Source: Rugalucina vietnamica
Taxonomy: Eukaryota; Mollusca; Bivalvia; Lucinida; Lucinidae
Direction: 5' to 3'
DNA: 64,000 nt
Assembly: GCA_964017185.1 (NCBI GenBank)
Contig: OZ024874.1
Coordinates: 50,248,856 to 50,312,855, forward strand
Both the position numbers and the translations under genes were made by a program. This document shows, piece by piece, positions 1 to 11,635 of this stretch. How positions within the stretch are numbered: the first letter of the stretch is position 1; every line of letters starts with the position of its first letter. The notes under the pieces were generated by a model. The model had not been told where the DNA came from, searched no databases, and saw nothing but the letters and a program-made list of their open reading frames with translations.

Positions 1-22
1 GAAGAGGCTTAAGTAGCCGAAA

Positions 23-89
23 CCGCGGTAAGGCCCGCCCCCTTTCTCATAAATATTTTAACTGTTTTTAAAGGATATTTATTTTTATT
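23..89 (+). repeat. CCGCGG-starting dispersed repeat, copy 1
   Basis: Starts with CCGCGGTAAGGCCC, then a CCCTTTCTCATAAATA-like stretch and a TTTAAAGGAT word. The same order of words occurs at 8103-8164 on the same strand and at 2309-2370 on the opposite strand. It is more diverged than the other two. I cannot assign it to a known family. Confidence 0.6.
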
Positions 90-99
90 CACTGATGTG

Positions 100-2040
100 G
101 CTAAATTTTTTAGCTGGATAATGAGCAGTGAAAAGAAAGACGGGTAAAAATGAGTGAATACAATTTTTGACTTCAGATGAACCCTCAAACTGTATCTTTT
201 ATAGACAAACGTTGATGTACCAAATACCCATTTACTGATTATACCTGAATGAAAACTATTTTGTATAAATCATGTTATTACAAAAACAGGTGATTAATGT
301 GTTTACCATTTCTCTAAAATAGTGAGTACTGCAGACGTTAGTTTCCTTTTATGACGCATCCGAATGAAATGTAGTTATCACGGAGACCAGTCTGAGATGA
401 ATGACATAGTATGACATTATCTTCTTTATGTTTTAATGTTAATTAAAATACCAAAGGCAACAGAGGTTACTGACAAAACGACACTATCATCCCAGATATT
501 ATCCCAGATAATATTTCGAAACCGCGTACCTGTCGTGTTAAAAGGTTACTAAACGCATCTAGGCCAACGATGTATAACTGGATTGGATCGTATATCTAGG
601 CCTTGAACGGGCACCAGTCAATGATGTTGCCGACAGAAAGGAAACCGACTGAATTTTCGTTGGATTTGGTCCATTCCTCGTAAACCTTATGCAGGACTAC
701 CCAACCCCCCGATCCCTAGGAAAATTACTTCGATGTAACAGTATCCTTTCTGTGATTTATATTCAGTATTTATTATGAGTTTGAATTCTGTTTAACTGTA
801 CATAATCGCTTCTTAGTGGAGGCAACATAAATGACATCTTTATCGAAATGGAGAGGGTCAATTTGTAATTTAAAACAACCAGTTTCTTTGTGTTTTATTT
901 CCCCTGTACTTGATAAATACATCTAGACAAACATTTATGCGCATATTAAACCCGCGTCAGTTGGGACATATTCACCTTGCAACCTTTGTTGGAATCTGTG
1001 TATTGAATGTAGTATAAGTAAGCATATGATGTATCTCTTTGATGTTCTAATCCAATTTGAAAGTGCTCTCCTGAGAATTATGTTTTACAAAGTCTTAATT
1101 TACACAGGTGTTCTTTGCAAAACAACTTCTTACTAGTCATTCCAAAGTAGTAACATTTAATATGTGATTGATAATTCAAATACACACTCTAATCGTATGA
1201 AATTATGCTCTTCGGGGCAAAAATGAACATCGAATATCTAGGAGAAATCATTTAAAGAATATATTTGGAATAATAATTTGAGTGTGATATATTCACGACA
1301 GGGTGTCCTTTACTTCAACGTAACAACATTTTCCTTCCTATCTTTGTAATATTCATAATTGATTATCATTATTTAATTGCTGTGGAAATGTGTTACATAT
1401 CTGGAACGCAAGTTGAACATTCTGCCTACAATCTAAAAATGAATGCAAAAGGAGAGCATTTTGAAGAGATTGTTTATGACAACTGAATTATTATGATCCA
1501 ATTCATACCAGACCCCAATTACAGCTCAAGGGTAGAGACACGAACTAATGGTGCTCAAGGTGTTTTTATAATTCTGATTTGAATATTCAAGTATCTTTGC
1601 AGCGAAAGTAAGATACTCGTTTACAACACTATAAGTGGTAAAATTCCGAGATTACGTCTAAAACCCAAATTATATACGATAAACAGGTATGTAGGGTTGG
1701 CGATAAGATTTTGGATGTCATATAGAACTCACCAGATTGCATATCTTTCGCAGCAAAAGGCGTTTGGTACTGGATCTATCTTCGAAAACACAATTATAAA
1801 GAAAACAAGTCACTCAAATAGATTGTTAGTTTCAAGGGAATCATATTCAAACGATTGACAAAAAGAACAGAAACACATCGATTATCAGTGTTGAAATCGT
1901 CTGCATTTCACAGTCATTGAATTCAAAGATGACAGAAATCAAAGTTTAAACCAAACATGGATAATGTTTATTCAGTATTCTGCTTTTTACGTTCCTTGTC
2001 TATTCATAATAAACAGCACGTTTTATGATCGCTGAGCAAA
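100..2040. other. No recognisable gene or element
   Basis: AT-rich sequence with stop codons in all frames and no RT, transposase or host-protein motif that I can see. Around 1840-1960 a stretch reading TTGAAATCGTCTGCATTTC resembles sequence near 9850 and 13650, so a diverged relative of the 7.8-14 kb duplicated segment may end here, but the similarity is short. Confidence 0.5.
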
Positions 2041-2163
2041 TCCCATTACGATCAAGGTCATTTAAGATGCACCTGTTTTGAGGGCCCCAAGGAAGATTGG
2101 TTCTGCCAATTGGGTCACCCTCGTAAAATAAAGAATTTACTTACTTACTTACTTACTTACTTA
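2041..2163 (+). repeat. LINE/SINE-like 3' end with (TTAC)n tail
   Basis: A small hairpin (GATTGG/CCAATT around 2095-2112), the words ACCCTCGTAAAATAAAGAA, then six to seven TTAC repeats (2137-2163). A short 3' UTR hairpin followed by a microsatellite is the usual 3' end of CR1/L2-type LINEs and of SINEs that borrow their tails. No coding part is attached. Classification is inferred from structure only. Confidence 0.5.
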
Positions 2164-2308
2164 TTTACCTATCAAATTTTATAATCATCTGACAACACTT
2201 TAGATATACGACTTTTGAAGGAAATGAATTCGTTAATTCATGCATATGACACCATTTTACTCACAATACAAACACAGCGTTGAATTTCAAACATTTACAA
2301 TAAAAATG

Positions 2309-2370
2309 AAACTGAGATCCTTTAAGAGCAGTGAACATATTAATAAGAAAGGGGATGGGTAATACCGCGG
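2309..2370 (-). repeat. CCGCGG-starting repeat, inverted copy
   Basis: The reverse complement matches 8103-8164 over 62 bp with only a few differences, starting at CCGCGGTAT and ending at GGATCTCAGTTT. With its partner it forms an inverted pair about 5.8 kb apart that encloses the Penelope-like element and other insertions. It may be a terminal inverted repeat of a larger element or just two insertions of one dispersed repeat. Confidence 0.8.
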
Positions 2371-2739
2371 TTTAACTTTAGAATACCACGGTCTTGAAGA
2401 CGCTCACCTGAGATCTAGTCTTGGCTTACGTCACTGTGGCCAATGTCAAATATAAGCTTAACAAAATCCGCTGTTTTCCAAGGTTTTTCAACGTTTCAGC
2501 CATCTAGTGGCCTTTTTCAAGAACATAGTCACATATAATTTTACATTTTGAAAAGTAGATGCACTTAGAATCACAGAGAATTAATTGATTTCTTAAAATG
2601 ATACTTCTTCCTTATGAGCAACTTCCAATTGACTTCAGCAAAACACCATAACGTCATGACGTCAAACTTTTTCCCTCTAAAACGTAATTACGCCAAAAGC
2701 AGTCATTAATTGAGGTAACTAAACTTTTTTTGCATCAAA

Positions 2740-2880
2740 AACAAATAAATAAATAAATAAATAAGTAAATAAAAATGAATAAAAAAAAGTAAAAAAATAA
2801 AAATAAAAAATAAAAAACAATGAATAATGAAAAACAGAAAATATAAATAATCAATATCAGAATAAATAAATGATTAAGCC
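2740..2880. repeat. (AAAT)n and A-rich low-complexity tract
   Basis: AAATAAATAAAT repeats grade into about 100 bp of adenine-rich sequence. It immediately precedes the copies of the second RT family's 3' tail. Confidence 0.8.
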
Positions 2881-2904
2881 CCCCTGGGGGGCTTAATAAA
2901 TAAA

Positions 2905-3145
2905 TGGTTTAAGCCCCCCAGTTATTTATAACTGACCGTTCCAAGGCGGTACTACTGTAGTGGTTCACACTTATCAAAGTTATTCCGATTAAGAGTTTCA
3001 TGTTGCATGGCTTTGTGGCCACCCGATTATAATTTGGCTGTTCACTTAGCCCTCTGCATTTTACTTGTTCTGTCCAAGCTAGCACTGTGACCACCTAATA
3101 CCTTCAATAGCTGCTCATCCTGCTTTCCGTTATTCATGATAAACG
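2905..3145 (+). repeat. Diverged 3' tail of the second RT family
   Basis: Contains the family words GGTTTAAGCCC, TTACTGAtCGTTCCAAGGCG-like sequence and CAATAGCTGCTCAT in the same order as the better copy at 3205-3559. It lacks the RT part. It is preceded by a small CCCCCCTGGGGGG hairpin at about 2880-2892. Confidence 0.6.
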
Positions 3146-3204
3146 TTGGTATCCATGTTTAGTATTTTCGTAATATGATTTTTCTTATTTCTTGTATATC
3201 ACTG

Positions 3205-3559
3205 AACCACTGCGGAAGCTGAGGGTGAGGTTATGGCCATGTAAAATCGGTTTAAGCCCGCCAGTAACTTTGTGTTACTGATCGTTCCAAGTCGATACTT
3301 CTGTGGTGGTTCTTTTTGTTTTATGTCTTATTGTTTAAATTTTTTTTTGTTCTGCTGGCGCCTTATGTATGTTTTCATATCTTTAGTTAAGTTAAGGTAA
3401 CTGAGTGGCCACCTATTGGGAAAATAGCTGCTCATTCGGCTTACGGTATGTTTCATGGTATAGGTACCTGATTGTTAGTTTGGTTTTTTCCCACCTTGGT
3501 TTTTGGAGTGGGAATCTTTTTCTGATTGCGCCTTTTCCTGATCTTTGCCTACTTGTACC
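3205..3559 (+). repeat. 3' tail of the second RT family (5'-truncated copy)
   Basis: Begins at TGAACCACTGCGGAAGCTGAGGG and runs through the conserved blocks (GGTTTAAGCCCGCCAGTAA, GGAGTGGGAATCTTTTTC) to the family's fixed end CTGATCTTTGCCTACTTGTACC. In the copy at 18.1-19.6 kb this same tail follows RT sequence, which fixes its polarity. No protein is encoded here. Confidence 0.85.
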
Positions 3560-3856
3560 TCTTTAAATATACAATTAACTAAATATATAATTAAATATGA
3601 AAAAATATCGAAGACAATGAATAAGTAGATACCAAAATCAATCTACACATAATTCAAATTCTCAGGAGTTCACATCAATATAAATTAAAAATAAAACATT
3701 ATGCATACATAAAAGTATTGAATTATGAAATTAAGCAAAACAAAACAATTTCTACAGCCGATTCACCAGAGTTTTGCTCAGTGACCATCTTGAGGCGCTA
3801 TAAAATAGATATATAATCATGCATTTCCATAATATGCATAGTTTAGTTTCGGATCT

Positions 3857-4100
3857 GGTCCCGAGGTTTTAAAGCCCCCCTCACGCTCAGCCCAGCCGAG
3901 CACAAAATTTATCCTGCTCATAAATGTCAAAATGCAATTAATTGTTGGCATTTTAACATTTATGAGCGAGGACAAATCACAGGCCCTGGTGATCTGAATC
4001 TGAAGTTACAGTTTATTTGGGCTATTTTGTCATTTATGAGGAGTTTAAATTTCATGCTCAGCTCAGCCGAGCATGAAAAAAGCTTTACAACCTCGGGGCC
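3857..4100. mobile_element. MITE-like element with GGYCCCGAGGTT ends
   Basis: About 244 bp with inverted ends (GGTCCCGAGGTTTTAAAGC against GGCCCCGAGGTTGTAAAGC read from the other side) and inner inverted words AGCTCAGCCGAGCA and TCATAAATGTCAAAATG. No coding potential. A second copy at 30743-32672 has been split by later insertions, which confirms it as a dispersed element. Confidence 0.75.
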
Positions 4101-4196
4101 TGTTCGCCACGTTTAAATATGTTTTTGTTTTACATGTAATTCAGTGAGATACCAAAAAACTGTTATGATTGTCTATATGCTGTTTTGTGACATTTT

Positions 4197-4500
4197 CTAC
4201 GTTTTATCATTCAGTCCATCAGGTTTTACAGTGTGCAACAATTTCATCCAGAGTTTCTCCCGTTCTCGTCTATAAATGTCATTCTTCTTTCTTGCTTTTT
4301 CAACCCCTATCACTTTCAGATCACTAAGTTTGTGTCCATTTGAAGTGAAGTGATTCGACACTGAGCAATCTTTCCCTGTCCTAATACTGGAACGATGTTC
4401 TATTATACGATCCTTCAGTCTTCTGTTTGTCTCCCACACAAATACAGTTTTTTTTTGCAACACACGCAGACAATGGCGTATATGACATTGTCCGACTCAC
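4197..4500 (-). pseudogene. Penelope-like element, GIY-YIG endonuclease domain
   Basis: Translation shows DNVIYAIVC, then KKLYLCG in one frame, and RRLKDRIIEHRSSIRTGK with VSNHF in the next frame. This is the pattern of the GIY-YIG nuclease that forms the C-terminus of canonical Penelope-like elements: a NVIYxIxC strand, a YVG-like strand, R-x3-R in the helix, and a downstream glutamate region. A frameshift near 4415-4463 separates the first strands from the rest, so the domain is not encoded in one piece. The upstream C-x3-C-x2-C-P motif (SKDCSVCPRI) that normally precedes GIY-YIG in these elements is present. The open frame ends with a stop at 4197. Function in live family members is target nicking; this copy is dead. 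Confidence 0.9.
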
Positions 4501-6824
4501 AGTCTATGTGGCATCCGATGTTGAATTCTCTCTGCTTGTCTGATGACTGTAGTTTGTCTGTCTTTATAATGCGTGGACATACACTGCAGTCCTTACTACA
4601 TCCCGTCGATCCCTTCTCTTCCTCTCGTCTTAGAGCTCTGTTCGTCTTGCTATGAACCAGTATATCTGCCATGTTTCTCTGTCTCTTGAATGCTATGACT
4701 GATGACTCAGGGAAGACATTCTTCATCCTTTCAGACCTGTGAAGAATTGACATTCTATCCTTTACTATTCTTCTTACATCAGGTAGAGAGCTGAAATATG
4801 TGATGACAAAGGGAACTCGGTCATCCTTCTTCTTGTCGGTTTGTCTGTAAATAATAAGGTCCTCTCTTTTAATGGAGTCAACCTTGGATAGTTGACCCTT
4901 GATCAATTTCCCTGGATAGCCTCTTTTTCTAAGCTGTTGTGTTAGCTTTTTCTTCTCCTTTTGATAGTCCTCATCCCTACTAGATATACGTTTTAAGCGT
5001 ATTGCCTTTGTCACAGATGAGGGATGTTCAGATTTAATGTGGAGGTATGTATGCTTGTCTGCTGGCAATGAATAGAGGCTTGTCTCCAGCTTTCCATCAA
5101 CTAGCTTCACCAGTGTATCCAGAAAAGTTATTTCCCGACGATCCCATTTTAGCTCTATCTTGATGTTTGGATGGATGTTGTTGGCTTCCTTTTCAAACTG
5201 TAACAGAGCATCAACCCCGTGGTTCCAGGTACCAAAATTGTCATCTACGAATCGGACATACATTGTTGGTCTCTTCTTTGCAGATGTCAGATGTTGTCGG
5301 TCCCAAGTACGCATGTATGCGCATGCATAATTTTTACCAAGGCTTGACCCAATTGCCGTTCCGTCTGTCTATTTATAGTGTTTGTTGTTGAAATAAAAGA
5401 TATTGATTTCCAGCACAAGCTTTATCATATCAATGACAGCCTCTGTTGGAATCGAAGGATTGGATCTTAGATTGAGCGCCTCCTTACATGCTTCAATTTC
5501 CTCTTTCCTTGGGATACTGGGATACAGCTTTACAACATCCATGCTGAATAAGATTGTCTGGTCGGTCACTTCCCCAATTTCTTGAACTTTGTTCAGAAAA
5601 TCTGTAGTATCCTTAATGTAGCTAGGGGAAGTTGTCATGTAGGTTTCAAGTTCTTTTTCAGCTACTTCTGCCATATTTTCAGTCGCTGTCCCAATGCAAC
5701 TTACGATGCACCGATATGGATTTCCTGCCTTATGCACCTTTGGGTTTCCCTTCAATTTCCCAGGCTTTGGTAACTTTGGTACCAAGTATGATTTCAAGTT
5801 GACAGAGATATATCCTTTTCTATATAGTTCTTCTGCAAGTAGTTTTACTTTTCTGTGAACCTTAGAAGTCCTTTTCAGATTGTTCATACATCTTAGATTC
5901 ATTCATTTCTTTCTCTAATTCATCTACATAATCTTTTCTATTCAACACAGTGATGCCAGACCCCTTATCCGCTGGTCGTATAACAATCGAATCATCTTTC
6001 AGTAGATCTAGAAAGGCCTTTTCTTCCTCTTTTGTTATGTTCGTGGTGGGATCTTTTCTCAGACCTTGTACGATGTCATCCCTCACACAGTCTATATACA
6101 TATCAAGCCATTTATCTCTTCCTTCGTTTGAGGTGAAGTCACTCTTTTTCTTTCTCTTATCATAAGTAGTTTCCTCATTTTCCTTCCCTTCTTTGTCAAA
6201 GAAGAATTCTCTCAGACGTAATCTTCTTTCCCACTCCTAGATCTCAGTAAGTACACCTGTTAGATCCATCTTTCGGTTAGTTGGTACAAATGTCAAGCCT
6301 TTTTCCAAAAGGGAAATTTCTGCTTTAGTGAGTTTTCTTTCTGAGAGGTTGATAACTCCTTTATCATCTGACTGTTGACCCTCCTTGCCATTGTGTTGAG
6401 GTTTCGGAATGGTACTGCTTGGTTGATCCTGTTTTCCCAATTCCTCCATTCGGGTTGTAGCTGGTGGAAACTTGTCTTTCTTTCTCCTTGGATAACCTGA
6501 CTTTGTTGGCTGTTTTACCTTTCTAGCCCCTTTATCCAATGTACCAGATGAAAGCGAGAGTGACCGATCAACCATTATGTTTGCTGTTGGTCCTTCCTGT
6601 GGATCCGCATGTGGGATACGAGTCTCTTTCATCAGATGTCTCGGTGTACAGTCCCACCAGTCTATCATTTCTGCTACCGGTGAATCTGTTAACACCTGGA
6701 GCCTGCATGTGCACCATCTGTTTGGTAAATACAGGAGGTTGAAATGTTCATTGGTGTATCTCAAAATTATCCTACTGTTTCTGTTTTTCTCAAGGTCACC
6801 ATTGTATGGAGAATATCTATTCAT
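4500..6824 (-). pseudogene. Penelope-like element, linker and reverse transcriptase
   Basis: Read 5' to 3' on the minus strand: a charged, proline-rich linker (about 6350-6600); the Penelope N-terminal signature VINLSERKLTKAE with LLEKGLTFVPT (about 6250-6350); IVIRPADKGSGITVL (about 5930-6000); LKGNPKVHKAGNPYRCIVS with GTATENMAE (about 5650-5770); FSMDVVKLYPSIP (about 5510-5550); TDGTAIGSSLG just after a stop codon; and the catalytic box VRFVDDNFGTW followed by ITFLDTLV (about 5100-5270). These are the expected RT motifs in family order. A TAG at about 6236 and another at about 5373 interrupt the frame, and a one-base shift near 5870-5880 joins two segments. All key RT aspartates seem kept. 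Homology is firm; the element is nonfunctional. Confidence 0.93.
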
Positions 6825-7145
6825 TTCATCCTTGCTTGTGCTTGGAATTCAAATATATATGTCACAGCCCAGGATATTTGCTGTTGCATAGATTTCTGCT
6901 TCGGTAGCCCATGAACTTGTCTTACCAGAACATTTCTTCATATGTGTTGTACATACGGTTCTGCAGTATCTATCAACTCCTTGTATAACCCAGAATGCCT
7001 CTCTATCTCGTTCACTACCTCCTTCCTGATAGTACTATGAAACTCTTCAGTTCCAAACAAATACTTGCTGATGCAGCGGAAATAGCAATTACCGTCTCCT
7101 ATGACACTGTCTTCTCTTAACATAGACGGGTCTACATCTTAATCT
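6740..7145 (-). pseudogene. OTU-type cysteine protease domain at the N-terminus of the Penelope-like element
   Basis: The minus strand reads DSVIGDGNCYFRCISKYLFG near 7050-7110, the hallmark OTU block with catalytic Asp and Cys (DGNC-aromatic-R). After one frameshift near 6940 it reads SWATEAEIYATANILGCDIYI, then a TGA at 6849-6851, then YSPYN and ILRYTNEHFNLLYL (about 6745-6780), where the His of HFNLL matches the OTU catalytic His. The fold order (DGNC, W-x-TE, aromatic strand, H-aromatic) is as in OTU deubiquitinases. It is on the same strand as the RT, and the open segment containing HFNLL continues without a stop into the Penelope linker, so the two were one protein. What the protease does in the element is unknown; deubiquitination or polyprotein cleavage are guesses. 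Confidence 0.82.
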
Positions 7146-7269
7146 GGACAAAAATATTGTACCCTTTACTTCTCTTCTACATTAAATATTTTAAATATAA
7201 GCTTGAGAATCAAATTGTTTGTATCTACCAATTTTCAGGTTACAGGCTAATAAACCTTTTGAAAAATCC

Positions 7270-7640
7270 ATTGCTAACACTTAAACTTTAAAAAGTATTT
7301 GTGACCAAATTTGTAATGACTGTAAAATAGGCCAGCTTCATGATCTACAAATGTATATAAACTATAACGGGCAAAAGTCCCAGATGCTACATGTACATAC
7401 AAGTTTTGTTCAAATTGGTCCATCAGTCCGAGAGACGAAGATTTTAAAAGTCTTTCAACATATACATGTATGGATATGGCGGCCATATTGGTCACGTGAC
7501 AAGGACCATTTATACAACCTTCACTCCCCCCTTACCATTATGTGAAGTTAGATTTTGATTGTTCAAGTGGTTTCAGAGGAAAAATAAATGCTTGAACTTT
7601 GTGGACAACAGCAACGACGACGGACGTCAGAGCTTGGTTT
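7270..7640 (-). repeat. Diverged internal unit of the hairpin-ended family
   Basis: Carries, in family order, a GTAAAATAGG word, TCCCAGATGCTACAT, the GCGGCCATATTGGTCACGTGAC core, a TTTCAGAGG word and a GACGACGGACGTC end. These match the units inside 35100-37641. Both hairpin termini are missing or unrecognisable. Confidence 0.65.
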
Positions 7641-8102
7641 TGGAGACAGATGCGAGTTCTGATTGTACAATGTATCTGTTTTAAACATATGTTTTATACA
7701 TTGTAACATTACAAAAACTGTAACTTAAAAAATGGTATTATTCTGCTTACGTCGAATATGAACAGTAAGTTACTGACAAATATGCGTCATTGTAAATATC
7801 TGTAGAAAGGAGTATGACGATTTACGAAGGTACTTATTCCATTTTCATTCGTATTTGTTTTGTTAAGTAATAACATGAAAGTTTCTGTAAATCACCATGG
7901 CAGTAGACATAAAAATACAAAGAGAAACATAGGCCAATAATGTGAAATTGACTATACACTCTGGTAAAACAAAACGAATTTCATTTAGATAATACTAGTC
8001 TTTCTATCGACTACCCTGTTGAACGCTACAAACATTCAGTAATTCTTTTTGGCTCCATGCTGCCAAATCTAAAGGTCACTGACGAGACTTTAATAGTCGA
8101 AC

Positions 8103-8164
8103 CCGCGGTATGGCCCACTCCCTTTCTCATTAATGTGTTCACTGCTCTTAAAGGATCTCAGTTT
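8103..8164 (+). repeat. CCGCGG-starting repeat, right copy
   Basis: Inverted partner of 2309-2370 and direct relative of 23-89. It sits inside copy A at a point where copy B has no counterpart, so this repeat, or a larger piece carrying it (about 7940-8185), was inserted after the duplication or deleted from copy B. Confidence 0.8.
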
Positions 8165-8364
8165 TAATTTTTATTCAGAATTGCCAGGAAATCTGTACAA
8201 ACAATTACTTTCAAAAGCGAATATGTTCACGCAGTCATTTTCTAATGGCCCACGTCCATCTTGGGCGCCAGATCAAATAGAGCATGATGCGCTTTCACAT
8301 GACTTTGAAATTACCACCTGAGATAGTGCGAATGATTGGCGTATATCATCGTTTCGCAGTAGAT

Positions 8365-8601
8365 CAGTAAAAACGGTTTGAACCCACAGTAATTATATAT
8401 TACTGATCGTTCCAAGGCGATGCTTCTGTTGTGGTTCCATTTGTTTTATGTTTTGGAGTCGATTTTTGTACTGTTTGAACGGTATGTTTTCTAAGTAAAA
8501 GTACCTACATGTAATTGACAATATAGTTTTTCCCTCCTCGGTTTTTGGAGTGGGAATTTCTTTCTGATTGTACCTTTTTCTTATCATTGCCTACTTGAAC
8601 C
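8365..8601 (+). repeat. 3' tail of the second RT family inserted in copy A
   Basis: Contains TTACTGATCGTTCCAAGGCG, TTTTGGAGTCGA, TGAACGGTATG-like and GGAGTGGGAATTTCTTTC blocks and ends at CTACTTGAACC. It is absent at the matching position of copy B (about 12110-12400), where a different element lies. Confidence 0.85.
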
Positions 8602-10061
8602 TTTCTAAATATACGTAATGTTTGTAACAAACAGCATAGAACTCTTCGGCGTTCGTTAAATTCACAGACTAGATTTATGTCACTCATCATGTCCCGTGGT
8701 CATCGAAGGCAGGAAGCCTTTTGAGTTATCAATAAAATACATGTACCAGCATTTTAGGTCATTTACATATATCTTACTATATAAATCGTTAAATAGCAAG
8801 TAATGAAACACCTAAAATGATGTTATATGATGTTACATGATAGTTTTCTAGTGAATTATATTAATTTTATAGTAATTTTATATTCATAATTGATACCCCT
8901 CTCTAGTGTTACTGGTACATGTATTGATATTGGATGCGGGTGCTGAAATGGATTTTTATCATTTTAGAATGGTCAGTTCATGGAGAATAACAGAAAGACT
9001 CTAGGGCGAAACGCACATTCAATCAAATAATTTGAAACTATTTTGTTCTAATCTACTGAATCCAAGACTCGATTAAAATGATTGTTAAATTGAATTTAAC
9101 AGACGGATGCTGAACACACATTTTGCTATTTTTGCGACAGTTTTTCCCGCATAACATAAAACTCGCTTCTGCAAATAGGATATTCCCCCACAAATCGCTT
9201 CACCAATTAGATTACCAGGACATTTTATGGCATTAGAACTCATGGTGATATGTCTTAATTACAGAATAGTGTTTGCTATAAACTGGTAAATAGTGATTAG
9301 ATGTCCCTTATAGACGATAAACTGTGCAAGATTATACAGTTATTTACACAAATCAGCTTGTGGTTATTGTAGCGTAAATAGGATTCCTGGAAGACATATT
9401 ACATGGAATCACTATTCATTTTGAAAGATGGCACCGCCATTGTTTGGATAACTGTACTGGAACGGATGCGAGATGTTATGATTTAATGTGTTTAACAATG
9501 TATGTGCGTGGCTTATGTCTTTTACAAGCCTTTAGAGTTAAAGTAATTGTTTAATTCCTATGATTATCAAACAAACGATGTGTTATTTTTACACTGAAAT
9601 ACATGTACTATATGTATTATAAATAGGGAATAGAACACAATCAAACATACGTACAAACTGTAATATGCCACTATGGATCGATATAACACCCTTGGTGCAC
9701 AACATCGAAAGGTGCACACATTTACGGCTCACTCGACCAGCCCAGCACATAAAGTATCGACAGAGTCGTATATTGCAAGCCTCAGCCTATTCCCATGATC
9801 GATGAAAATAAGTAAACATCACATATCAATAATCATCAATTATCAATTTTGAAATCGTCTGTACTTCTAAGCCAATGAACTAAAATTTTATAGACAATAA
9901 GGTCAAAGTGTTACGAAACTTAGAGATGATTATAGATTACTAGTATGCTTGGCGTGTAGTTTGGCATGCCGGCTTACTGATAATTTTCCAAGAGCAAATA
10001 ATGACATAACAAAAGCGTTAGACAAAAGTACACATACAGTAGTTTACTCGCCTCCTGCAGT

Positions 10062-11555
10062 TTTAGTTCACCTGAGCCTTAGGCTCACAGGTGAGCTTAT
10101 AGTATACCCATGCTCCGGCGTCCGTCGTCGTCCGTCCGTCGTTCACAATTTCAAAGATCATCTCCTCTGAAACCGCGAGGCCAATCAAAGTCAAACTTCA
10201 TGTGGAACATCCTTAGGATGAACGAAAGTTTGTATAAATGGTCCAGGTCACATGACTAAGATGGCCGCCATGGCTATAAACAGCAAAAACCTTTAAAAAT
10301 CTTCTTCTCCAGAACCAAAAGGCCTATTATTTTGAAACTTGGTATGAAGCATCAGGCAATAGAGCTAAACAAAGTTTGTATAAATCATGTCCCTGGGATG
10401 ACCTTGACAAATTTTACGGCAAGATCATCTTAGATCGCCCATGCATTTGAATAGGAAAAATAGGAAAATATCATTTAATGACAGAAAACTTGCTAGATAT
10501 GAGCAAATGGATAGAAGATTAATGTTTATGAAAATATTGTGGGCCCAGTGGGCTATCTGCCCCTGCCACGGGGCTATATACATGTATACGACCATAATAT
10601 TCAAACATCCTCTTCTCTGAAACCACTTGGCCAATCAAAGCCAAACTTTATATGGAGCATCCTCAGGAAGAGGGAATGAATGTATATAAATGATCAAGGT
10701 CACATGACCAAGATGGCCGCCATGGTTGTAAATAGCAAAACATTAAACAAATTTTCTTCGCCAGAACCGGAAGGCCTGTAATTTTGAAACTTGACATGAA
10801 GCTCTACAAAGTTTGTATAAATCAAGACCCTGGGATGACCTTGACCGTTTTTTACGGCAAGGTCAACTTAGGTCGTCAATGCATTTGAATGGGAAAAAAT
10901 AGGAAAATGCCACTTAATGGCAGAAAACTTGCTAAAAATGAGCAAATGGACAGAAAATTTATGTTTATGAAAATATTTTGGACCCTTGGGGTTGTCTGCC
11001 CCTTCCCTGGGGCTATATACATGTATATGACCATACTATTCAAACAGCTTCTTCTCTGAAACCGCTTGGCCAGTCAAAGCCAAACTTTATGTGGAGAATT
11101 CTTAGGAAGAGTGAATGAAAGTTTGTATAAACGGCCAAAGTCACATGACCAAGATGGCTGCCATGGCTGTAAATAGCAAAAACCTTTAAAAATCTCCTTC
11201 AGAACCAGAAAGCCTATGATTTTGAAACTTGGCATGAACCATCAAGGAATGGAGCTCTACAAATTTTGCATAAATCATGACCCTGTGATGACCTTGACCT
11301 ATTTTACGTCAAGGTCAGCTTAGGTTTCCCATGTATTTTAATGGTGGAAAATTATTTAAATTCATTTAAACGGCAAAACTTGCAGTTAATTGGCAAATGG
11401 ACTGAGTTTTTATGATTTGAAAAAAAAATGACTCCAGGAGTTATTCTGACCCTGCCCTAGGGTTATATACATGTATACCATTCTAGTCAAACAAGTTTAT
11501 TAATATATATCTCAGGTCTCAGGTGAGCATTTACAGGACCATTGGTCCTCTGGTT
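10062..11555 (+). mobile_element. Hairpin-ended element, three internal units
   Basis: Left end is a hairpin TTCACCTGAGCC/GGCTCACAGGTGAGC followed by a GTCCGTCGTCGTCC-rich stretch; right end is CTCAGGTGAGC followed by the hairpin AGGACCATTGGTCCT and CTGGTTT. Inside are three tandem units of about 430 bp (about 10130-10605, 10606-11040, 11041-11480), each with TCTCTGAAACC, GGTCACATGAC, AGATGGCYGCCATGG, AGAACC and TGACCTTGAC blocks and a TATACATGTATA end. No open frame. The same family occurs at 13989, 22383, 30924 and 35100. Class unknown; hairpin ends could suggest a rolling-circle origin but the usual Helitron termini are not evident. Confidence 0.85.
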
Positions 11556-11635
11556 TAAGATTGTTGCAAAATTGTATACAGTATGATTTTTTTAATATTT
11601 TGGTAATCTTTGAATATCTATAATAAGAAGTATTT

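Larger units (their letters stand above)
7840..10060 (+). repeat. Duplicated segment, copy A
   Basis: Collinear with 11765-13988: shared landmarks are TTAAGTAATAACATGAAA, the CATTTTCTAATGGCC / CGCCAGATCAAATAGAG region, GTCACTCATCATGTCCCGTGGTCATCGAAG-like sequence, ATTCAAGCAAATAATTTGAAACTATTTTG-like sequence, CTTATGTCTTTTACAAGCCT and GAGATGATTATAGATTACTAGTATGC-like sequence. Copy A has its own insertions: the CCGCGG repeat at 8103 and an RT-family tail at 8365. No protein is encoded in either copy. Confidence 0.85.

Noticed and set aside
6577..6891. Open frame of 104 codons on the plus strand
   Set aside because: It is the complement of the Penelope/OTU coding region on the minus strand and has no motif of its own.
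2309..8164. Maverick/Polinton or other large DNA transposon with these inverted repeats
   Set aside because: None of the expected genes (family B polymerase, integrase, ATPase, capsid) is visible between them.
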